A stretch of DNA of 64,000 nt from positions 2,768,156 through 2,832,155 of the forward strand of contig CP104974.1 of assembly GCA_025452255.1 (NCBI GenBank), in the 5' to 3' direction. This stretch comes from Devosia sp. A8/3-2. GTDB lineage: Bacteria; Pseudomonadota; Alphaproteobacteria; Rhizobiales; Devosiaceae. Positions 30,982 through 41,721 of this stretch are shown here, one piece after another. Each line of letters begins with the position of its first letter. Position 1 is the first letter of the stretch. The position numbers and the translations under genes were made by a program. The notes below the pieces were generated by a model. It made no database searches, was not told the origin of the DNA, and was given only the letters and a program-made list of their open reading frames with translations.

Positions 30982-32362
30982 TGGCACTCGACATTCTCAT
31001 TATTGACGACGAAGACGATATCCGCGACCTGATCGCCGGCATTCTGGAGGATGAGGGCTTCGAAACCCGTCAGGCCCATGATGCCGATAGCGGGCTCAAC
31101 GAAATCGCCCGCCGCCGCCCCAGCCTAGTCTTCCTCGATATCTGGATGCAGGGTTCGCGGCTGGATGGGCTGCAATTGCTCGATGTGTTCCAGAGCCAGC
31201 ATCCGGACATGCCCGTGGTGATGATTTCGGGGCACGGCAATGTCGAAACCGCCGTCTCGGCCATCCGTCGCGGCGCCTATGACTATATCGAAAAGCCGTT
31301 CAAGATTGACCGGCTGCTGCACATCACACAGCGCGCCATGGAAGCGACGCGCCTGCGCAATGAGGTTGCCGAGCTCAAGGAGCGTTCGGCGAGCAAGAGC
31401 ATCGACATGGTCGGGACCTCGCCGGCCTTGCAGCAGGTGCGCGGCATTATCGAGAAGTCGGCGCCGACCAATTCGCGCATTTTCGTCTCCGGTCCGTCCG
31501 GGGCCGGCAAGGGTCTGGTCGCTCGCCTGATCCATCAGCGCAGCCCACGCGCTGACGCGCCATTCGTTGAAATCAACGCTTCGCTCTATGCGCCCGAAGA
31601 AGTGCCTGTCGTGCTGTTCGGCCGCGAGGCGCGCGAGAAAACGGGCATTCTCAAGGTCGAGGTCGGTGCGCTGGAGCGCGCTCATGGCGGCACGCTCTAT
31701 TTGTCGGAAGTAACCACCTTGCCGGCCCAGACCCGGGCGGCGCTGCTGCGCACACTGGTCGAAAACCGCTTCAACCGGGTTGGCGGCACGCAGGCCGTGC
31801 CCATCGATGTGCGGATCATTTCATCCAGTTCGCAGAACGTTGCGGCCCAGATCGAGGGCGGGGAGTTCCGCTCGGACCTGTTCCATCGCCTCTCCATCGT
31901 GCCGCTCCCCTGACACCGCTCAAGGAGCGTCGCGAGGACGTGCCGCCGCTAGTCAGCGTTTTCATCGAGCAGGTCTGCCGCATGCATAATCTACAGCGGC
32001 TGACGGTGGGCGACGATGCCATTGCAGTGCTGCAGGCGCAGGAATGGCCGGGCAATGCGCGGCAACTGCGCAACTCCATCGAGCGTCTGCTGATTCTGAT
32101 GAAGGACCAGCAGCCCGATGATGGCGTGATCACCGCCGCCATGCTGCCATCCGACATCGGCGAGGTGCTGCCCACGGTAGGCGACACCGACGCTTCGGCG
32201 CATCTGATGAGCCTGCCACTGCGCGATGCGCGTGAAGTGTTCGAGCGGCAATATCTGTTGGCGCAGATCGAGCGTTTTGGCGGCAATATCTCCAAAACGG
32301 CCGAATTTGTCGGCATGGAGCGCAGCGCCTTGCACCGCAAAATCAAGTCGCTGGGGCTTTGA
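30981..32362 (+). CDS. ntrX: Nitrogen assimilation response regulator NtrX (one frameshift)
   Basis: Response regulator partner of NtrY. Receiver with D53 (LVFLDIWMQGSR), AAA+ domain with Walker A GPSGAGKG and a Walker B-like TLYLSEV, and a C-terminal HTH (NISKTAEFVGMERSALHRKI). It lacks the GAFTGA loop that contacts sigma-54; the equivalent place reads VLFGREAREKTGILKVEVGA, as is known for NtrX proteins of this class, so it probably does not activate sigma-54 directly. One C seems lost near 31910 (then LTPLKERREDVPPLVSVFIE). About 460 aa. Confidence 0.93.
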
Positions 32363-32542
32363 AAATTGGGCGGAGGCCATGCACGAGGCGCGGGTAGGCA
32401 GCCTTGGGCTTCTGTGCCATAGTGTTTAACGTGTAGTGAATGCACTTTTGCGATGGGGGCGGAGCGACAGGCTTTCGCGCCCAGCTCGGACCAGCCAGCG
32501 CAATTATAACAGCGACAACAAATGCCGCGAAAAGAGACCTAA

Positions 32543-32790
32543 ATGGCTAGCGAAAAACAACAAAATCTCCAGGACTCTTTCCTCAACCATGTCCGCAAGC
32601 AGAAGGTGCCCGTCACGATTTTTCTCGTGAACGGCGTCAAGCTGCAAGGTGTCATCACTGGTTCGACAATTTCTGCCTGTTGCTGCGCCGTGACGCCCAG
32701 TCCCAACTGGTCTATAAGCACGCCATCTCGACGATCATGCCGGGCGCGCCGATCCAGCTGTTCGACCCAGAACAGAACCACGACGACTAA
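32543..32790 (+). CDS. hfq: RNA chaperone Hfq (one frameshift)
   Basis: Hexameric Sm-like protein pairing small RNAs with mRNAs. Starts [20 protein letters not shown]; Sm1 contains [17 protein letters not shown]. One T appears lost near 32663 (GGTTCGAC for GGTTTCGAC), after which [15 protein letters not shown] and the Sm2 motif [11 protein letters not shown] follow, ending PEQNHDD at TAA 32790. About 82 aa. The 180-bp gap upstream gives it room for its own promoter; hflX follows 9 bases later, a conserved hfq-hflX pair. Confidence 0.95.
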
Positions 32791-32799
32791 CGAGCTTAT

Positions 32800-34182
32800 A
32801 TGAGCGATTTTCACGACGACGACGAGGCCGTCCAAAAGGGCGGCCCGCAGGCGTTTATCGACCAACGCGCCCAGCCAACGCGGGCCGGATTGATTTGCCC
32901 CGATGTTCGCGGCGCTGTCTCTCAGCACAGTATCGAAGCCCGCAAGGCCGAGTTCGAGGGCTTGGCTGGCGCAATTCGGCTGGAGATTGCCTTCTCCGAG
33001 ATCGTCAAGGTGCGCGAGGTCAAGCCGGCGACGTTCATCGGCGGCGGCCATGTCGAAACGCTGGCGGCCCGCGTCAAAGAGGACGAGATCGACCTGCTAT
33101 TGGTCGACGTCGCCTTGACCCCGATCCAGCAGCGTAATCTGGAAAAGGAAACCGGCACCAAGGTGCTGGACCGCACCGGGCTTATTCTCGAGATTTTCGG
33201 CGAGCGCGCCGCGACACGCGAAGGCGTGTTGCAGGTCGAGCTTGCCCACCTCAACTATCAGAAGAGCCGCTCGGTGCGCTCCTGGACCCACCTTGAGCGC
33301 CAGCGCGGCAGCGGTGGCATGGGCTTTATGGGCGGCCCGGGTGAAACCCAGATCGAAAGCGATCGGCGCCAGCTCACCGACCGTATCGTGCTGCTCGAAG
33401 ACCGGCTGGAAAAGGTCAAGAAGACCCGCGCCCAACAGCGCCGCCAACGTGACGACACGCCATTCCCGATCGTCGCACTGGTCGGCTACACCAATGCCGG
33501 AAAATCCAGCCTGTTCAATACGCTGACCGGGGCAGGGGTGTTTGCCGAAGACCTGCTCTTCGCCACGCTCGATACCACCGTGCGCAAGCTCGAATTGCCG
33601 CACGGCCGCGCAGTGATGCTCAGTGACACCGTTGGCTTTGTCGCCGATCTACCGACCGACTCGGTTGCCGCCTTCCGGGCGACGCTGGAAGAAGTCGTCG
33701 ATGCCGACGTGATCCTGCATGCCCGCGACGTGGCAAACCCTGACCATCTGGCGCAGGCGCTTGATGTGCTCAAGGTACTGGGCGATCTGGGTGTGTCGGC
33801 GGAAACGACGCCGGTCATTGAGGTCTGGAACAAGATCGACCTGATCGGAACGGTTGACGGCTCGACCGAGGAGGCACTGTCCGCCATCAGCCCGGCGGGT
33901 CGCGTTGCGGCTGTGGTACCGGTTTCGGCCAAAACGGGGCAGGGGCTGGACGCGCTCAAGCTGGCCATCGAGGCCGCCTTGGCCGAAAAAGCCGCACCTA
34001 TCATGTCCATGTGCCGCATAGCGCCGGCAGCGATATCGGCTGGCTGCATTCCCATGCCGAGATCATCTCGCGCGATGAAGCGACCGAAAAGGGCTCCGGC
34101 TTCGTCGTGCGCGTGGAACCCCGCCACAAGGCCGCGTTTCTCGAGCGGTTCAACGGCCGGATCGAAGGGTCGGACAGCTTAA
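32800..34182 (+). CDS. hflX: Ribosome-splitting GTPase HflX (C-terminal frameshift)
   Basis: GTPase that binds and splits stalled or stressed ribosomes. About 460 residues. The N-terminal nucleotide-binding domain leads to [20 protein letters not shown], the HflX-specific linker, then G1 [10 protein letters not shown]3 [10 protein letters not shown] and G4 NKID. Near 34000 one base appears lost; the frame then reads [20 protein letters not shown] and [19 protein letters not shown], with a probable gained T just before the TAA at 34180-34182. Convergent with mazG, whose stop lies 4 bases beyond. Confidence 0.93.
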   Translation: MSDFHDDDEAVQKGGPQAFIDQRAQPTRAGLICPDVRGAVSQHSIEARKAEFEGLAGAIRLEIAFSEIVKVREVKPATFIGGGHVETLAARVKEDEIDLLLVDVALTPIQQRNLEKETGTKVLDRTGLILEIFGERAATREGVLQVELAHLNYQKSRSVRSWTHLERQRGSGGMGFMGGPGETQIESDRRQLTDRIVLLEDRLEKVKKTRAQQRRQRDDTPFPIVALVGYTNAGKSSLFNTLTGAGVFAEDLLFATLDTTVRKLELPHGRAVMLSDTVGFVADLPTDSVAAFRATLEEVVDADVILHARDVANPDHLAQALDVLKVLGDLGVSAETTPVIEVWNKIDLIGTVDGSTEEALSAISPAGRVAAVVPVSAKTGQGLDALKLAIEAALAEKAAPIMSMCRIAPAAISAGCIPMPRSSRAMKRPKRAPASSCAWNPATRPRFSSGSTAGSKGRTA

Positions 34183-34185
34183 CCG

Positions 34186-34995
34186 TCAGCCCTTGTCGGC
34201 CTTGCGGATCTCATTCCAATAGCCATCCAAACGTTCGAGCCCGGCATTGCCGGGTTCGATACCGTCCTCACGGCATTGGCCTCCACATAGTGGAAGCGCC
34301 GGGTGAATTTGAGATTGGCATCGCGCAGGGCCGCTTCCGCATCCACGCCGGCATGGCGGGCGAGATTGACGACGGCAAACAGCAGGTCGCCGATCTCCTC
34401 ATGTGCCGCTGCCGGGTCGCCCGCGGCCATCGCTTCGTCGACTTCGGCCAATTCCTCGACCGCCTTGGCTCGCACCGAGGCATAGTCTGGCCAATCAAAG
34501 CCGACCTTGGCAGCGCGCTTGGTGAGCTTTTCGGCCCGCGCCAGAGCGGGCAGGGGCGCTGCGACATCATCGAGCACTGAAGGCGTGGTTTCGCCCTTGC
34601 GGGCAGCCTTGGCCGCGCGCTCCTCGGCCTTGATTGCCTCCCAACGACCCTTGGCAGCATCAGGAATCATTGGCGTCGAGATCGCCGAACACGTGCGGAT
34701 GCCGGCGAATGAGCTTTTCGGTGATGCCGTAGATCACGTCGCCAATGTCGAAGTGTCCGGCTTCGCTGGCCATCTGTGCATGATAGATCGGTTGCAGCAG
34801 CAGATCGCCCAGCTCTTCCCGCAAATCGGAAAAATCCTGCCGCTCGATAGCGTCGGCGACCTCATAGGCCTCTTCGATCGTGTAGTTGCGAATGGACGAA
34901 AAATCCTGCTCCAGATCCCGGGGGCAGCCGCCCACCGGATTGCGCAGCGCCGCCATGATCTCGATGAGGCGGGAGATATCGCAGGAGGGCTGCAT
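34186..34995 (-). CDS. mazG: Nucleoside triphosphate pyrophosphohydrolase MazG (two frameshifts)
   Basis: House-cleaning enzyme hydrolysing NTPs and dNTPs to monophosphates. About 270 residues with two MazG repeats: YTIEEAYEVADAIERQDFSD and REELGDLLLQ in the first, VEELAEVDEAMAAGDPAAAH and EEIGDLLFAVVNLARHAGVD in the second, each with the ExxE..ExxD metal pattern. Breaks near 34665 (then AAKGRWEAIKAEERAAKAAR) and near 34255 (then GIEPGNAGLERLDGYWNEIR), giving a natural TGA at 34186-34188. Confidence 0.93.
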
Positions 34996-35028
34996 GGCGG
35001 GCTCGTGGATAGGAATCGGAGGTGCAGT

Positions 35029-35625
35029 CTAGAACTTGCCGATCTCGCTGCGAACCGTCTGAATGAACCCGTTGAGGCGCTCCGGCGTGCAATTGTTCAT
35101 GTTATACAGCGCCAGATATTTCGGCGGCATCCGCCCCCGGAAGGTGGCCCAGCCCCAGCGGCGGGCGATGCGGCGCGGCGGATCGCCCATGAGCATAGTG
35201 CGCCAGCGATTGCCGCCATAGGTGGTGACGAAGGCGGCCTTCCTGATGTTTGTCAGGTTCGGAACAAGCCGCCCACGATCCCCGCCACCTTCCATGACAA
35301 AGGCTACACCCGGCAGGAATATGCGGTCGAAATATCCTTTAAGAATAGCGGGATAGCCGTAATTCCACACAGGGTGCACGAAGACAATGGCTTCCGCTGC
35401 CCGTAGCCGATCCACATAGGGCTTGATCGCTGGCGTCAGGTTGCCGGGCACTTCATGATAATTGAGGCGTTCTTCGCGGCTCAGCACGGCGTCGAACTGC
35501 TCGTCATAGAGATTGAGGGCATCGACCTCATGCCCATTGTCGGTCAGCTCGCCAACCACGGCATCGAACAAAGCCCGGTTGAAGCTGGTTTCCACCGGAT
35601 GGGCGTGAATGACGTGAACGCGCAT
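35029..35625 (-). CDS. Flavodoxin-fold NAD(P)H-dependent oxidoreductase
   Basis: 198 residues of the NAD(P)H quinone reductase/KefF-like flavodoxin-fold family. MRVHVIHAHPVETSFNRALF is the FMN-phosphate region, AIVFVHPVWNYGYPAILKGY the flavin-binding loop, and FVTTYGGNRWRTMLMGDPP the later flavin contact. Cytosolic; reduces quinones or other electrophiles with NAD(P)H. It lies 27 bases downstream of the FAD oxidase on the same strand, so it probably belongs to the catabolic operon, perhaps supplying or removing electrons for it. Confidence 0.87.
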   Translation of the reverse strand: MRVHVIHAHPVETSFNRALFDAVVGELTDNGHEVDALNLYDEQFDAVLSREERLNYHEVPGNLTPAIKPYVDRLRAAEAIVFVHPVWNYGYPAILKGYFDRIFLPGVAFVMEGGGDRGRLVPNLTNIRKAAFVTTYGGNRWRTMLMGDPPRRIARRWGWATFRGRMPPKYLALYNMNNCTPERLNGFIQTVRSEIGKF

Positions 35626-35652
35626 CAGGCGGCGCTCACCGGGTTGAGGCCG

Positions 35653-37026
35653 TCAGAACAGCCGAGCGCGGCCCGCATTGAAATCGAAATTCGGGTCATC
35701 CCGGGCGATCATCTTGCCGGGGTTGAGCATGCCCTTGGGGTCGGCCTCGCGCTTGAAATCGAGCTGCTTCTGATCGGTCCGCTTCATGCCGCCTTCCTCA
35801 AGCGTGTAGCGATGCGGATTGAAGACGGTGCAGCCGTTTTCCTCGTGAATGCGGATGATCTCGTTGAGCCGCTCTTCGGTGGTATAGCGCACCAGCGGCA
35901 GGCCGCCATACATGACCACGCCGTCTTGCCGACCGACCTCGATGTGCATAGGCAATTCATCGCCCGGGATCGAGATGATCTTTTCGACATGGGCGACGGT
36001 AGGGTAGCGCGTCTGCAGATAGGTGATGGTCGGATCGACCTTGAGCGCGCGCAGCGTCGTGTGGTTCCACGCCAGCTCATAGACGGGCGGCAGGCGCTTG
36101 AGCTCTTCGGCGCTGGCCTCGTCGGAGCGGTAGAGCATCTCGCCCTTATGATGAGCCACGAACAGCGTCATCGCGTCCACGGCCACTGGCGCCACCATCA
36201 GCAGCACGACGGACTGGCCATCGCGGATATAGGGCTTGTGGCGGTTGAAATAGTCCTGCGGGATTGGGGCCGCGCAGGGCGCCACTTCCTTGACCAGCAG
36301 CCCATCCTGTAGCGCAACCGCGCCGCCAAAGCGGCAGGCCTCGATGAAATCGTCGAAGCCGACGATCATGTCGACCCAGTCATGCGCCTGCGCCAGCGGC
36401 ATTTCCGCCTCGACGATAATGCCGTTGGTGCCATAGGCATGGGCGACCTTGAGGATATCTTCACCCACCAGATCCAGCTCGCGCGGGTTTTCTTCGCAGG
36501 TGATGACCTTCACCCCCAAAATGCTGCCGATATTGCGCAAGCCGCCCCACCGGATCGAGCCGACGCCACCCGACCCGCCGGCGATAAAGCCGCCAATGCT
36601 GGCCATGCGATAGGTCGAGGGATGGAAGCGTAACTCGCCGTTCACGGCTTCTCGCGTCTGGTGATCCATCTGCTCAAGCACGGCACCGGCCTGAGCGCGA
36701 ACACGGTCCGGCTTGATCTCCAGAACTTTGTCCATATTCATCAGATTGAGCATGGCGCCGCCCGAAAGCGGCATGGCACGGCCGTAATTCCCCGTGCCTG
36801 CACCGCGCGGGGTGATGGCAACGCCATGGCGGAACGCGGCGGCAAGGACGGTTTTCACCTCCTCATTGGAGCGCGGCGACACCACGATTTCCGCGGTCAC
36901 ATGATCGAGCTTGGCTTTCAGTATCGGGGAATACCAATAATGGTCGCGGCTGCGTTGCTGGACGATGCGGGGATGATCCTCGACTGGAATGTCGCCAAGG
37001 TCAGCGCGGAAATCTGAAATGCTCAT
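35653..37026 (-). CDS. FAD-linked oxidase (FAD-binding type 4, GlcD-like)
   Basis: 457 residues from ATG 37026, which overlaps the upstream amidohydrolase stop. FAD-binding type 4 (VAO/PCMH) domain with ITPRGAGTGNYGRAMPLSGG and YRMASIGGFIAGGSGGVGSI, then a substrate-cap domain and a C-terminal NPHRYTLEEGGMK and DPKGMLNPGKMI, the latter typical of GlcD/Dld-type oxidases. No signal peptide. It probably oxidises a hydroxyacid or a ring-opened product; the position in an operon with an amidohydrolase and an ABC importer points to catabolism of the imported compound. Confidence 0.87.
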   Translation of the reverse strand: MSISDFRADLGDIPVEDHPRIVQQRSRDHYWYSPILKAKLDHVTAEIVVSPRSNEEVKTVLAAAFRHGVAITPRGAGTGNYGRAMPLSGGAMLNLMNMDKVLEIKPDRVRAQAGAVLEQMDHQTREAVNGELRFHPSTYRMASIGGFIAGGSGGVGSIRWGGLRNIGSILGVKVITCEENPRELDLVGEDILKVAHAYGTNGIIVEAEMPLAQAHDWVDMIVGFDDFIEACRFGGAVALQDGLLVKEVAPCAAPIPQDYFNRHKPYIRDGQSVVLLMVAPVAVDAMTLFVAHHKGEMLYRSDEASAEELKRLPPVYELAWNHTTLRALKVDPTITYLQTRYPTVAHVEKIISIPGDELPMHIEVGRQDGVVMYGGLPLVRYTTEERLNEIIRIHEENGCTVFNPHRYTLEEGGMKRTDQKQLDFKREADPKGMLNPGKMIARDDPNFDFNAGRARLF

Positions 37027-38340
37027 GCTTGTCGTCCCATCAGGTCGTCGAGTTCGCGATAATCGGGCAGGGTGGTGTCGATAGCAGCGCCATTGCGCAG
37101 CACGACGCGATCGGTCTGTGGCCGGGACATCAGCTCGGTCCAGTGCGGGCCCGGAACAACACCAGCTCGGCAGGCAGCCCGGCGCCGATCGTCCCGGAAT
37201 AGATGAAGCCACCAATGGCCGCCGGCTCCGCGCTGACCAGAACGCGCCCGTGTAAAGGCATCGGCCTGTGGGTGGTCGAAGTGCAAAATCCGCGCGCCCT
37301 CGCGCAGAACTTCAAAGCCATCAAGGTCACCATAGGCATAGAATGGGTCGCGGGTATTGTCCGACGCGATAGCAACCGGCACCCCGGCGGCCCTGAGTTC
37401 ATTGAGCAAGGTAACGCCCCGCCACCGCGGCGTCCGCACCCCGCCGACATTGCGCCGGTCCTGCAGATACATATTGCAGATCGGCAGCGAGACCACGGCA
37501 ATCCCGGCCCGCGCGACACGCTCGATCATTGCCATGGCCACCGCTTCGGGCTGAATGGCGATGGCGCAGCAGTGCCCGGCCGTCACCTTGCCGGTAAAGC
37601 CGGTCTCGATCACCGCTTCGGCCGGGCTCTGCAAAGCATCGGCGGCCGGGTCGCCGGTTTCGTCGATATGCAGGTCCACATCGAGGCCGAAATCGCCGGC
37701 CACTTCCAGCAGCGCACGCATGATCGCCGGGTTGTCCGGATGGACGCCCGTGGAGCCGCCTAGTAGCCCCTTGGCCTCCTTGGTGCGACTGGCGACCGCG
37801 CGCAGATTATCCCGATTGAGGATATCGTCCGGGCCGATCAGCGACACGGCCTGCAGCTCGATCCGGCCGGCCCAGCGCTCCCGCACCGCTTCCAGAATAT
37901 CCCGGAAATCTCGTGCTGCGGCGGCGCGCTATCGATATGCGTCCGCACCGCGGCCGTGCCATGCGCCCGAGCGCAGCGCAGAGCGAAATCCATGCGCCGC
38001 TCGACATCGGCCGCCGCCCAATTGGCGGTGCGATCTTCTCCAACGGCCATCAGGGCGCCAAGCCAGTGCCATCCGGGTTTTCCTTGCGCGGCCAGATATG
38101 GCCCTTGTCGAGATGGGTATGCAGATCGACAAAGGCCGGCAGCACAATGCCATGGCCGAGATCGATGCGATCCGGCCCGAGCAGAGCGCTGCCTGCAGCA
38201 CCAATGCTAGTGACCTTGCCGTCGGCAATCTCGATATCGACCAGAGTAAGCTCACCCGAGGCGGGCTCACCCATTACTGCGGCTGGCACGTTTGCATTGG
38301 CCAGCACATAGCGGCCGGTGGAAGGAATAGTGATCGCCAA
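37023..38340 (-). CDS. Amidohydrolase-family deaminase, cytosine deaminase-like (several frameshifts)
   Basis: About 440 residues once frames are joined. Metal-binding HxH in LPAFVDLHTHLDKGHIWPRK is typical of the cytosine deaminase/ammelide hydrolase branch; also LDVDLHIDETGDPAADALQS, GKVTAGHCCAI, and the metal Asp in VAIASDNTRDPFYAYGDLDG. Breaks near 38055, 37900, 37240 and 37150. The best start is TTG 38340, just after the permease stop; no ATG fits. Probably hydrolyses C-N bonds of a cyclic nitrogen compound such as a pyrimidine or creatinine-like ring; the substrate is inferred from context only. Confidence 0.82.
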
Positions 38341-38343
38341 ACC

Positions 38344-39208
38344 CTAATTCTCCCGCTTGATGGCGCTCTCGTGCCAGCGATGCAGCGTCAGCCGAGGAGA
38401 TGAATGAAGTCAGCCCAAAAATGGCAATGCCGGTGCCGCACAGCATCAGCAGGGCAACGAAGAGGCGCGGCAGATTAAGCCGATATTGGCTTTCCAGCAG
38501 CCGGAACGCGAGACCCGCACCACGGCCAGCAGAGCCAGCGGCAAACTCGGCGACAACCGCGGCGATTAGCGACAGGCCGCCACCAATCCTGAGACCAGCC
38601 ATGAAATAAGGCATGGAGGTCGGGATCTTGAGGTAAAGCAGCGTCTGCCGGGAGGAGGCGCCATAAAGCTCGAACAGATTCAACAGGTTATGATCGACGC
38701 TCTTGAGGCCTTGCGCCATGTTGGACAGGATGGGGAAGAAGGCCACGATGAAGGCGCAAATGAGCAGGGCAGTTTGCGTATCGGGCGCATAGATCAGCAG
38801 CAGCGGCGCAATGGCGATCATCGGCGTAACCTGCAGGATCACCGCGAAGGGGAACAGCGCCAGTTCGAGAATACGCGATTGGACCAAGAGGATTGCCAGC
38901 CCCACACCACCAATTAGCGCCAGAGCCAGTGCCATGAAGGTGATCTTGAGGGTGACAAGCAGGGCAGGCCACAGCGTGGCGGAGTCGGTGAAGAGCGCAA
39001 TGACCACATCGACTGGGCCCGGCAGGAGGTATTTGGGAATGCCATTGATCGCCACGAGCAAATGCCGAGCCGGGATCGCCAGCGACAATGCAAGAACGGG
39101 GATGGCCACGCGCAGCACCTTTTCATGGGTGGTGGAGCGTGGGAGCAGGGCGGCCACGGCGGCATCGGTGCCCGCTTCGGCTGCGGCAATGGTTTTGATC
39201 TGGTTCAT
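38344..39208 (-). CDS. ABC transporter permease, NMT1/SsuC type (one frameshift)
   Basis: About 287 residues with six predicted transmembrane helices. The cytoplasmic coupling loop is ELYGASSRQTLLYLKIPTSM (EAA-like), followed by PYFMAGLRIGGGLSLIAAVV as in SsuC/ThiX permeases. A frame change near 38402 leads to the natural end PRLTLHRWHESAIKREN and TAG 38344. The ATG overlaps the ATPase stop. Inner-membrane channel of the importer encoded by this operon. Confidence 0.9.
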
Positions 39209-39966
39209 GACGTGATCTCCGCAGCACGGATGGCGCCCTGCAGCGCATCCGAAACAGTCTGGCAGGTCTGCCGGTAGCCTTCGGAATTGCGGTAATCGTG
39301 GTCGCGAACGGCCGGCTGAGCGATCTGCATATCGGTGAACACTGGCCCGGCCGCGCCCGCATCACCACGATACGGCTGGAGAGATAGGCGGACTCGTAGA
39401 CCGAGTGGGTGACGAAAATCACCGTCATGCCGAGTTGCTGCCACAGGCGCAGCACGTCGTCATTGAGCTTCTGGCGGGTGATTTCATCGAGCGCGGCAAA
39501 GGGCTCATCCATCAGCAGCAGCTTGGGCCGCGTGACGATAGCGCGCGATCGAGACGCGCATGCGCATGCCGCCGGACAGCTCGCGGGGATAGGATTTAGC
39601 GAAATCGGCCAGACCGACACTGTCCAAGCCCTCCATGATGCGCTCGCGCGCATCGGCCTTGGACACGCCCCTCAGCTTGAGCGGCAGGTGCACATTGTCA
39701 AACACACTCGCCCACGGCATCAGGGTCAGGTCCTGGAACACAAAGCCCACATCGCCGTCGGGCAGTCCCTTGGTGTTGATCTTGGACGACGGCCAATCGA
39801 TGCTGCCCGCGCTGGGGGCACCCAGCCCTGCAATGATGCGCAGGGCCGTGGATTTACCGCATCCGGACGGGCCGAGCAGCGAGATAAACTCGCCGCCCTT
39901 CACATCCAGCGACATGTCCTTGAGAGCCAGCGTGCCGTTGGAGAACACTTTGGTGACGTTGCGCAT
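39205..39966 (-). CDS. ABC transporter ATP-binding protein, SsuB/TauB type (two frameshifts)
   Basis: ATPase of the importer. Walker A LLGPSGCGKSTALRIIAG, Q-loop FVFQDLTLMPWASV, ABC signature LSGGMRMRVSIAR, Walker B LLLMDEPFAALDE and the switch His in VIFVTHSVYES. Breaks near 39545 and 39350. ATG 39966 (MRNVTKVFSNGTLALKDMSL) is a safe start, but the frame remains open upstream with protein-like sequence (RSSPEAEASRAIVS), so an extra N-terminal stretch with a start hidden by an error is possible. Confidence 0.9.
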
Positions 39967-40099
39967 CGAAACGATGGCGCGAGAAGCTTCGGCCTCGGGG
40001 GACGAGCGGCGAGTGCGGCTGATGTATCGGTCAATATCGGAACCCGGATTAGGGTCAAAACAGCGCGGGCGGGATTACCCGCGCCGATTGATCACGGTG

Positions 40100-41111
40100 C
40101 TATTCGGCCGTGGCCAATTCCAGACCCACGCCCTTGCAGACGAATGCGGTCGAAAACGACTTAGAGATATCGATGCCGGCTTCGTAAACGCCGGCCTTGA
40201 CCATCATGTCATAGAAAGCCTGCCAGCGTTCGGCCGTCATGCAGCCAATGCCACGGGTTTCGGCTTCGCCGGAAACGACGACGCCATATTCCTTGAGCTT
40301 GGCGATCGAGAAGGCGATCTGACCATCGGTCATCTCGGGATTGTCCTTCTTGATCAGATCATTAGCGGCCGTGTTGTCACCATAAAGGTAATTGTACCAG
40401 CCGATGATCGAAGCATCGACGAACCGCTGCACCGGGTCAGGCTTGGTGTCGACGATCTCCTGCCGGGTCTCGATGGCAGTGGAGTAGGGGTCATAGCCAT
40501 AGTCGGCGAGCAGATAGATTTTGGGCGCCCAGCCGGTCTGGCGCTCGATTTCATAGGGCTCGGAGGTCAAATAGCCCTGCTGCACGGCCAGCGGATCGGC
40601 GATGAAGGGCGCGGGGTTGAAGGTGTACGGCTCGTATTTGTCGTCGGAGAAGCCATCCATTGTCGACTTCATCCATGGCCAAAAGCCGCTGAACAGACTG
40701 TCCTTGCCCAGGATCATTTTGCTGGCGCCGGTCAGGCTGGCCAGATCGGTGAAGGGCGCATCAGGATGGGCAAGCAGGACCTGCGGATCTTTCTGGAAGA
40801 TCGCCGCAACAGTAACGACAGGAATGCCGCGCGACACCGAGTCGATGGTCCCCATGCCGCCCATGTAGAAATCCAGCTGACCGGCAACCAATAGCTGACC
40901 ATTGGGCGCCTGCAGGCCACCACGGCGGATAGTGACATCGAGCCCATACTTGGCGTAGGTGCCGTCGGCCACGGCACGGTAATAGCCGCCATGCTCGGCC
41001 TCGGGCGAGCCAGTTGGTGCCGAACGTGACCTTGTCTCGGGCCGTGACGGCGCCGGCAAGGGCACCGAAAATCAGGACCGACGATGAGACGAGTTTGGTA
41101 ATATCGTGCAT
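40100..41111 (-). CDS. ABC transporter substrate-binding protein, NMT1/ThiY/SsuA-like (one frameshift)
   Basis: Periplasmic receptor of the importer, about 336 residues. Signal peptide at 1-24 ending GALAGAVTA; a break near 41010 joins KVTFGTNWLA to EHGGYYRAVADGTYAKYGLD, the hallmark N-terminus of NMT1/SsuA proteins, followed by GLQAPNGQLLVAGQLDFYMG. Members bind thiamine precursors, sulfonates, hydroxymethylpyrimidine or related compounds; which one cannot be read from sequence. First gene of the minus-strand operon, divergent from RidA. Confidence 0.9.
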
Positions 41112-41321
41112 GTTGCGCTCCCCGGCATGGCTATGAACAGCCACGACCAATTTCTGTGCGACCGCGTCGCTTGCGCAATTGTTGGCCCGGTCTTGGTCCA
41201 TTGTGAAGTCAAAAAATGAGCAGATGAACAAAATGCCTGCCATGCATGCAAAATATGCCATTTGGGCTAGGCAAGCGGTTTACTGGAGGCTAGCATCGCC
41301 ACCTCAAGGAAGTTTTCGACT
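41112..41321. promoter_or_regulatory. Divergent promoter region of the ABC importer and RidA/creatininase genes
   Basis: 210 bases separate the divergent starts and must hold both promoters. The centre is A/T-richer than the flanks and contains the symmetrical word GCATGCATGC-like CCATGCATGC followed by AAAATATGCC at about 41238-41258, a plausible place for a GntR- or LysR-type operator controlling both operons. No regulator gene is adjacent. The sites are inferred from position and symmetry only. Confidence 0.4.
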
Positions 41322-41711
41322 ATGGCGACGCCACTCTCTCCCCACCAGATTCATCCGCCTTTCGCACCGTATAGCCATGGCATCCTCGTGCCTCCGGGGC
41401 AGCGGCTGGTGTTCTGCTCCGGCCAATTGGGCATAGCCGCCGACAAGACGGTTCCACCCGACTGCGCAGGGCAGGCACGCATCTGTTTCGACAATATCGC
41501 CGCCATTCTGGGCGAGGCCGGCATGAGCTTCGCCAATATCATCCGCATCAACGCCTATGTGACGGGCAGGGAGCACCTGCCCGACTATATGGGCGTGCGT
41601 AACACGCTCTTTGCTGAGCCTTATCCCGCCTCGACCCTGATGATCGTTTCGGGCTTTGCCCGGCCTGAATTCGTAGTCGAAATCGAAGCCATTGCCGCCG
41701 GCCCGGCGTGA
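41322..41711 (+). CDS. RidA/YjgF-family protein
   Basis: 129 residues, uninterrupted, with AAGGAAG upstream of ATG 41322. Family marks: FAPYSHGILVPPGQRLVFCS at the N-terminus, IRINAYVTGREHLPDYMGVR in the middle and PASTLMIVSGFARPEFVVEI at the end. RidA proteins hydrolyse reactive enamine/imine intermediates; some members in catabolic operons hydrolyse ring-opening products such as aminoacrylate. The canonical RidA catalytic Arg is seen in GFARPEF as Ala-Arg-Pro. Located 10 bases before the creatininase gene. Confidence 0.9.
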   Translation: MATPLSPHQIHPPFAPYSHGILVPPGQRLVFCSGQLGIAADKTVPPDCAGQARICFDNIAAILGEAGMSFANIIRINAYVTGREHLPDYMGVRNTLFAEPYPASTLMIVSGFARPEFVVEIEAIAAGPA

Positions 41712-41721
41712 GGATTTCTCT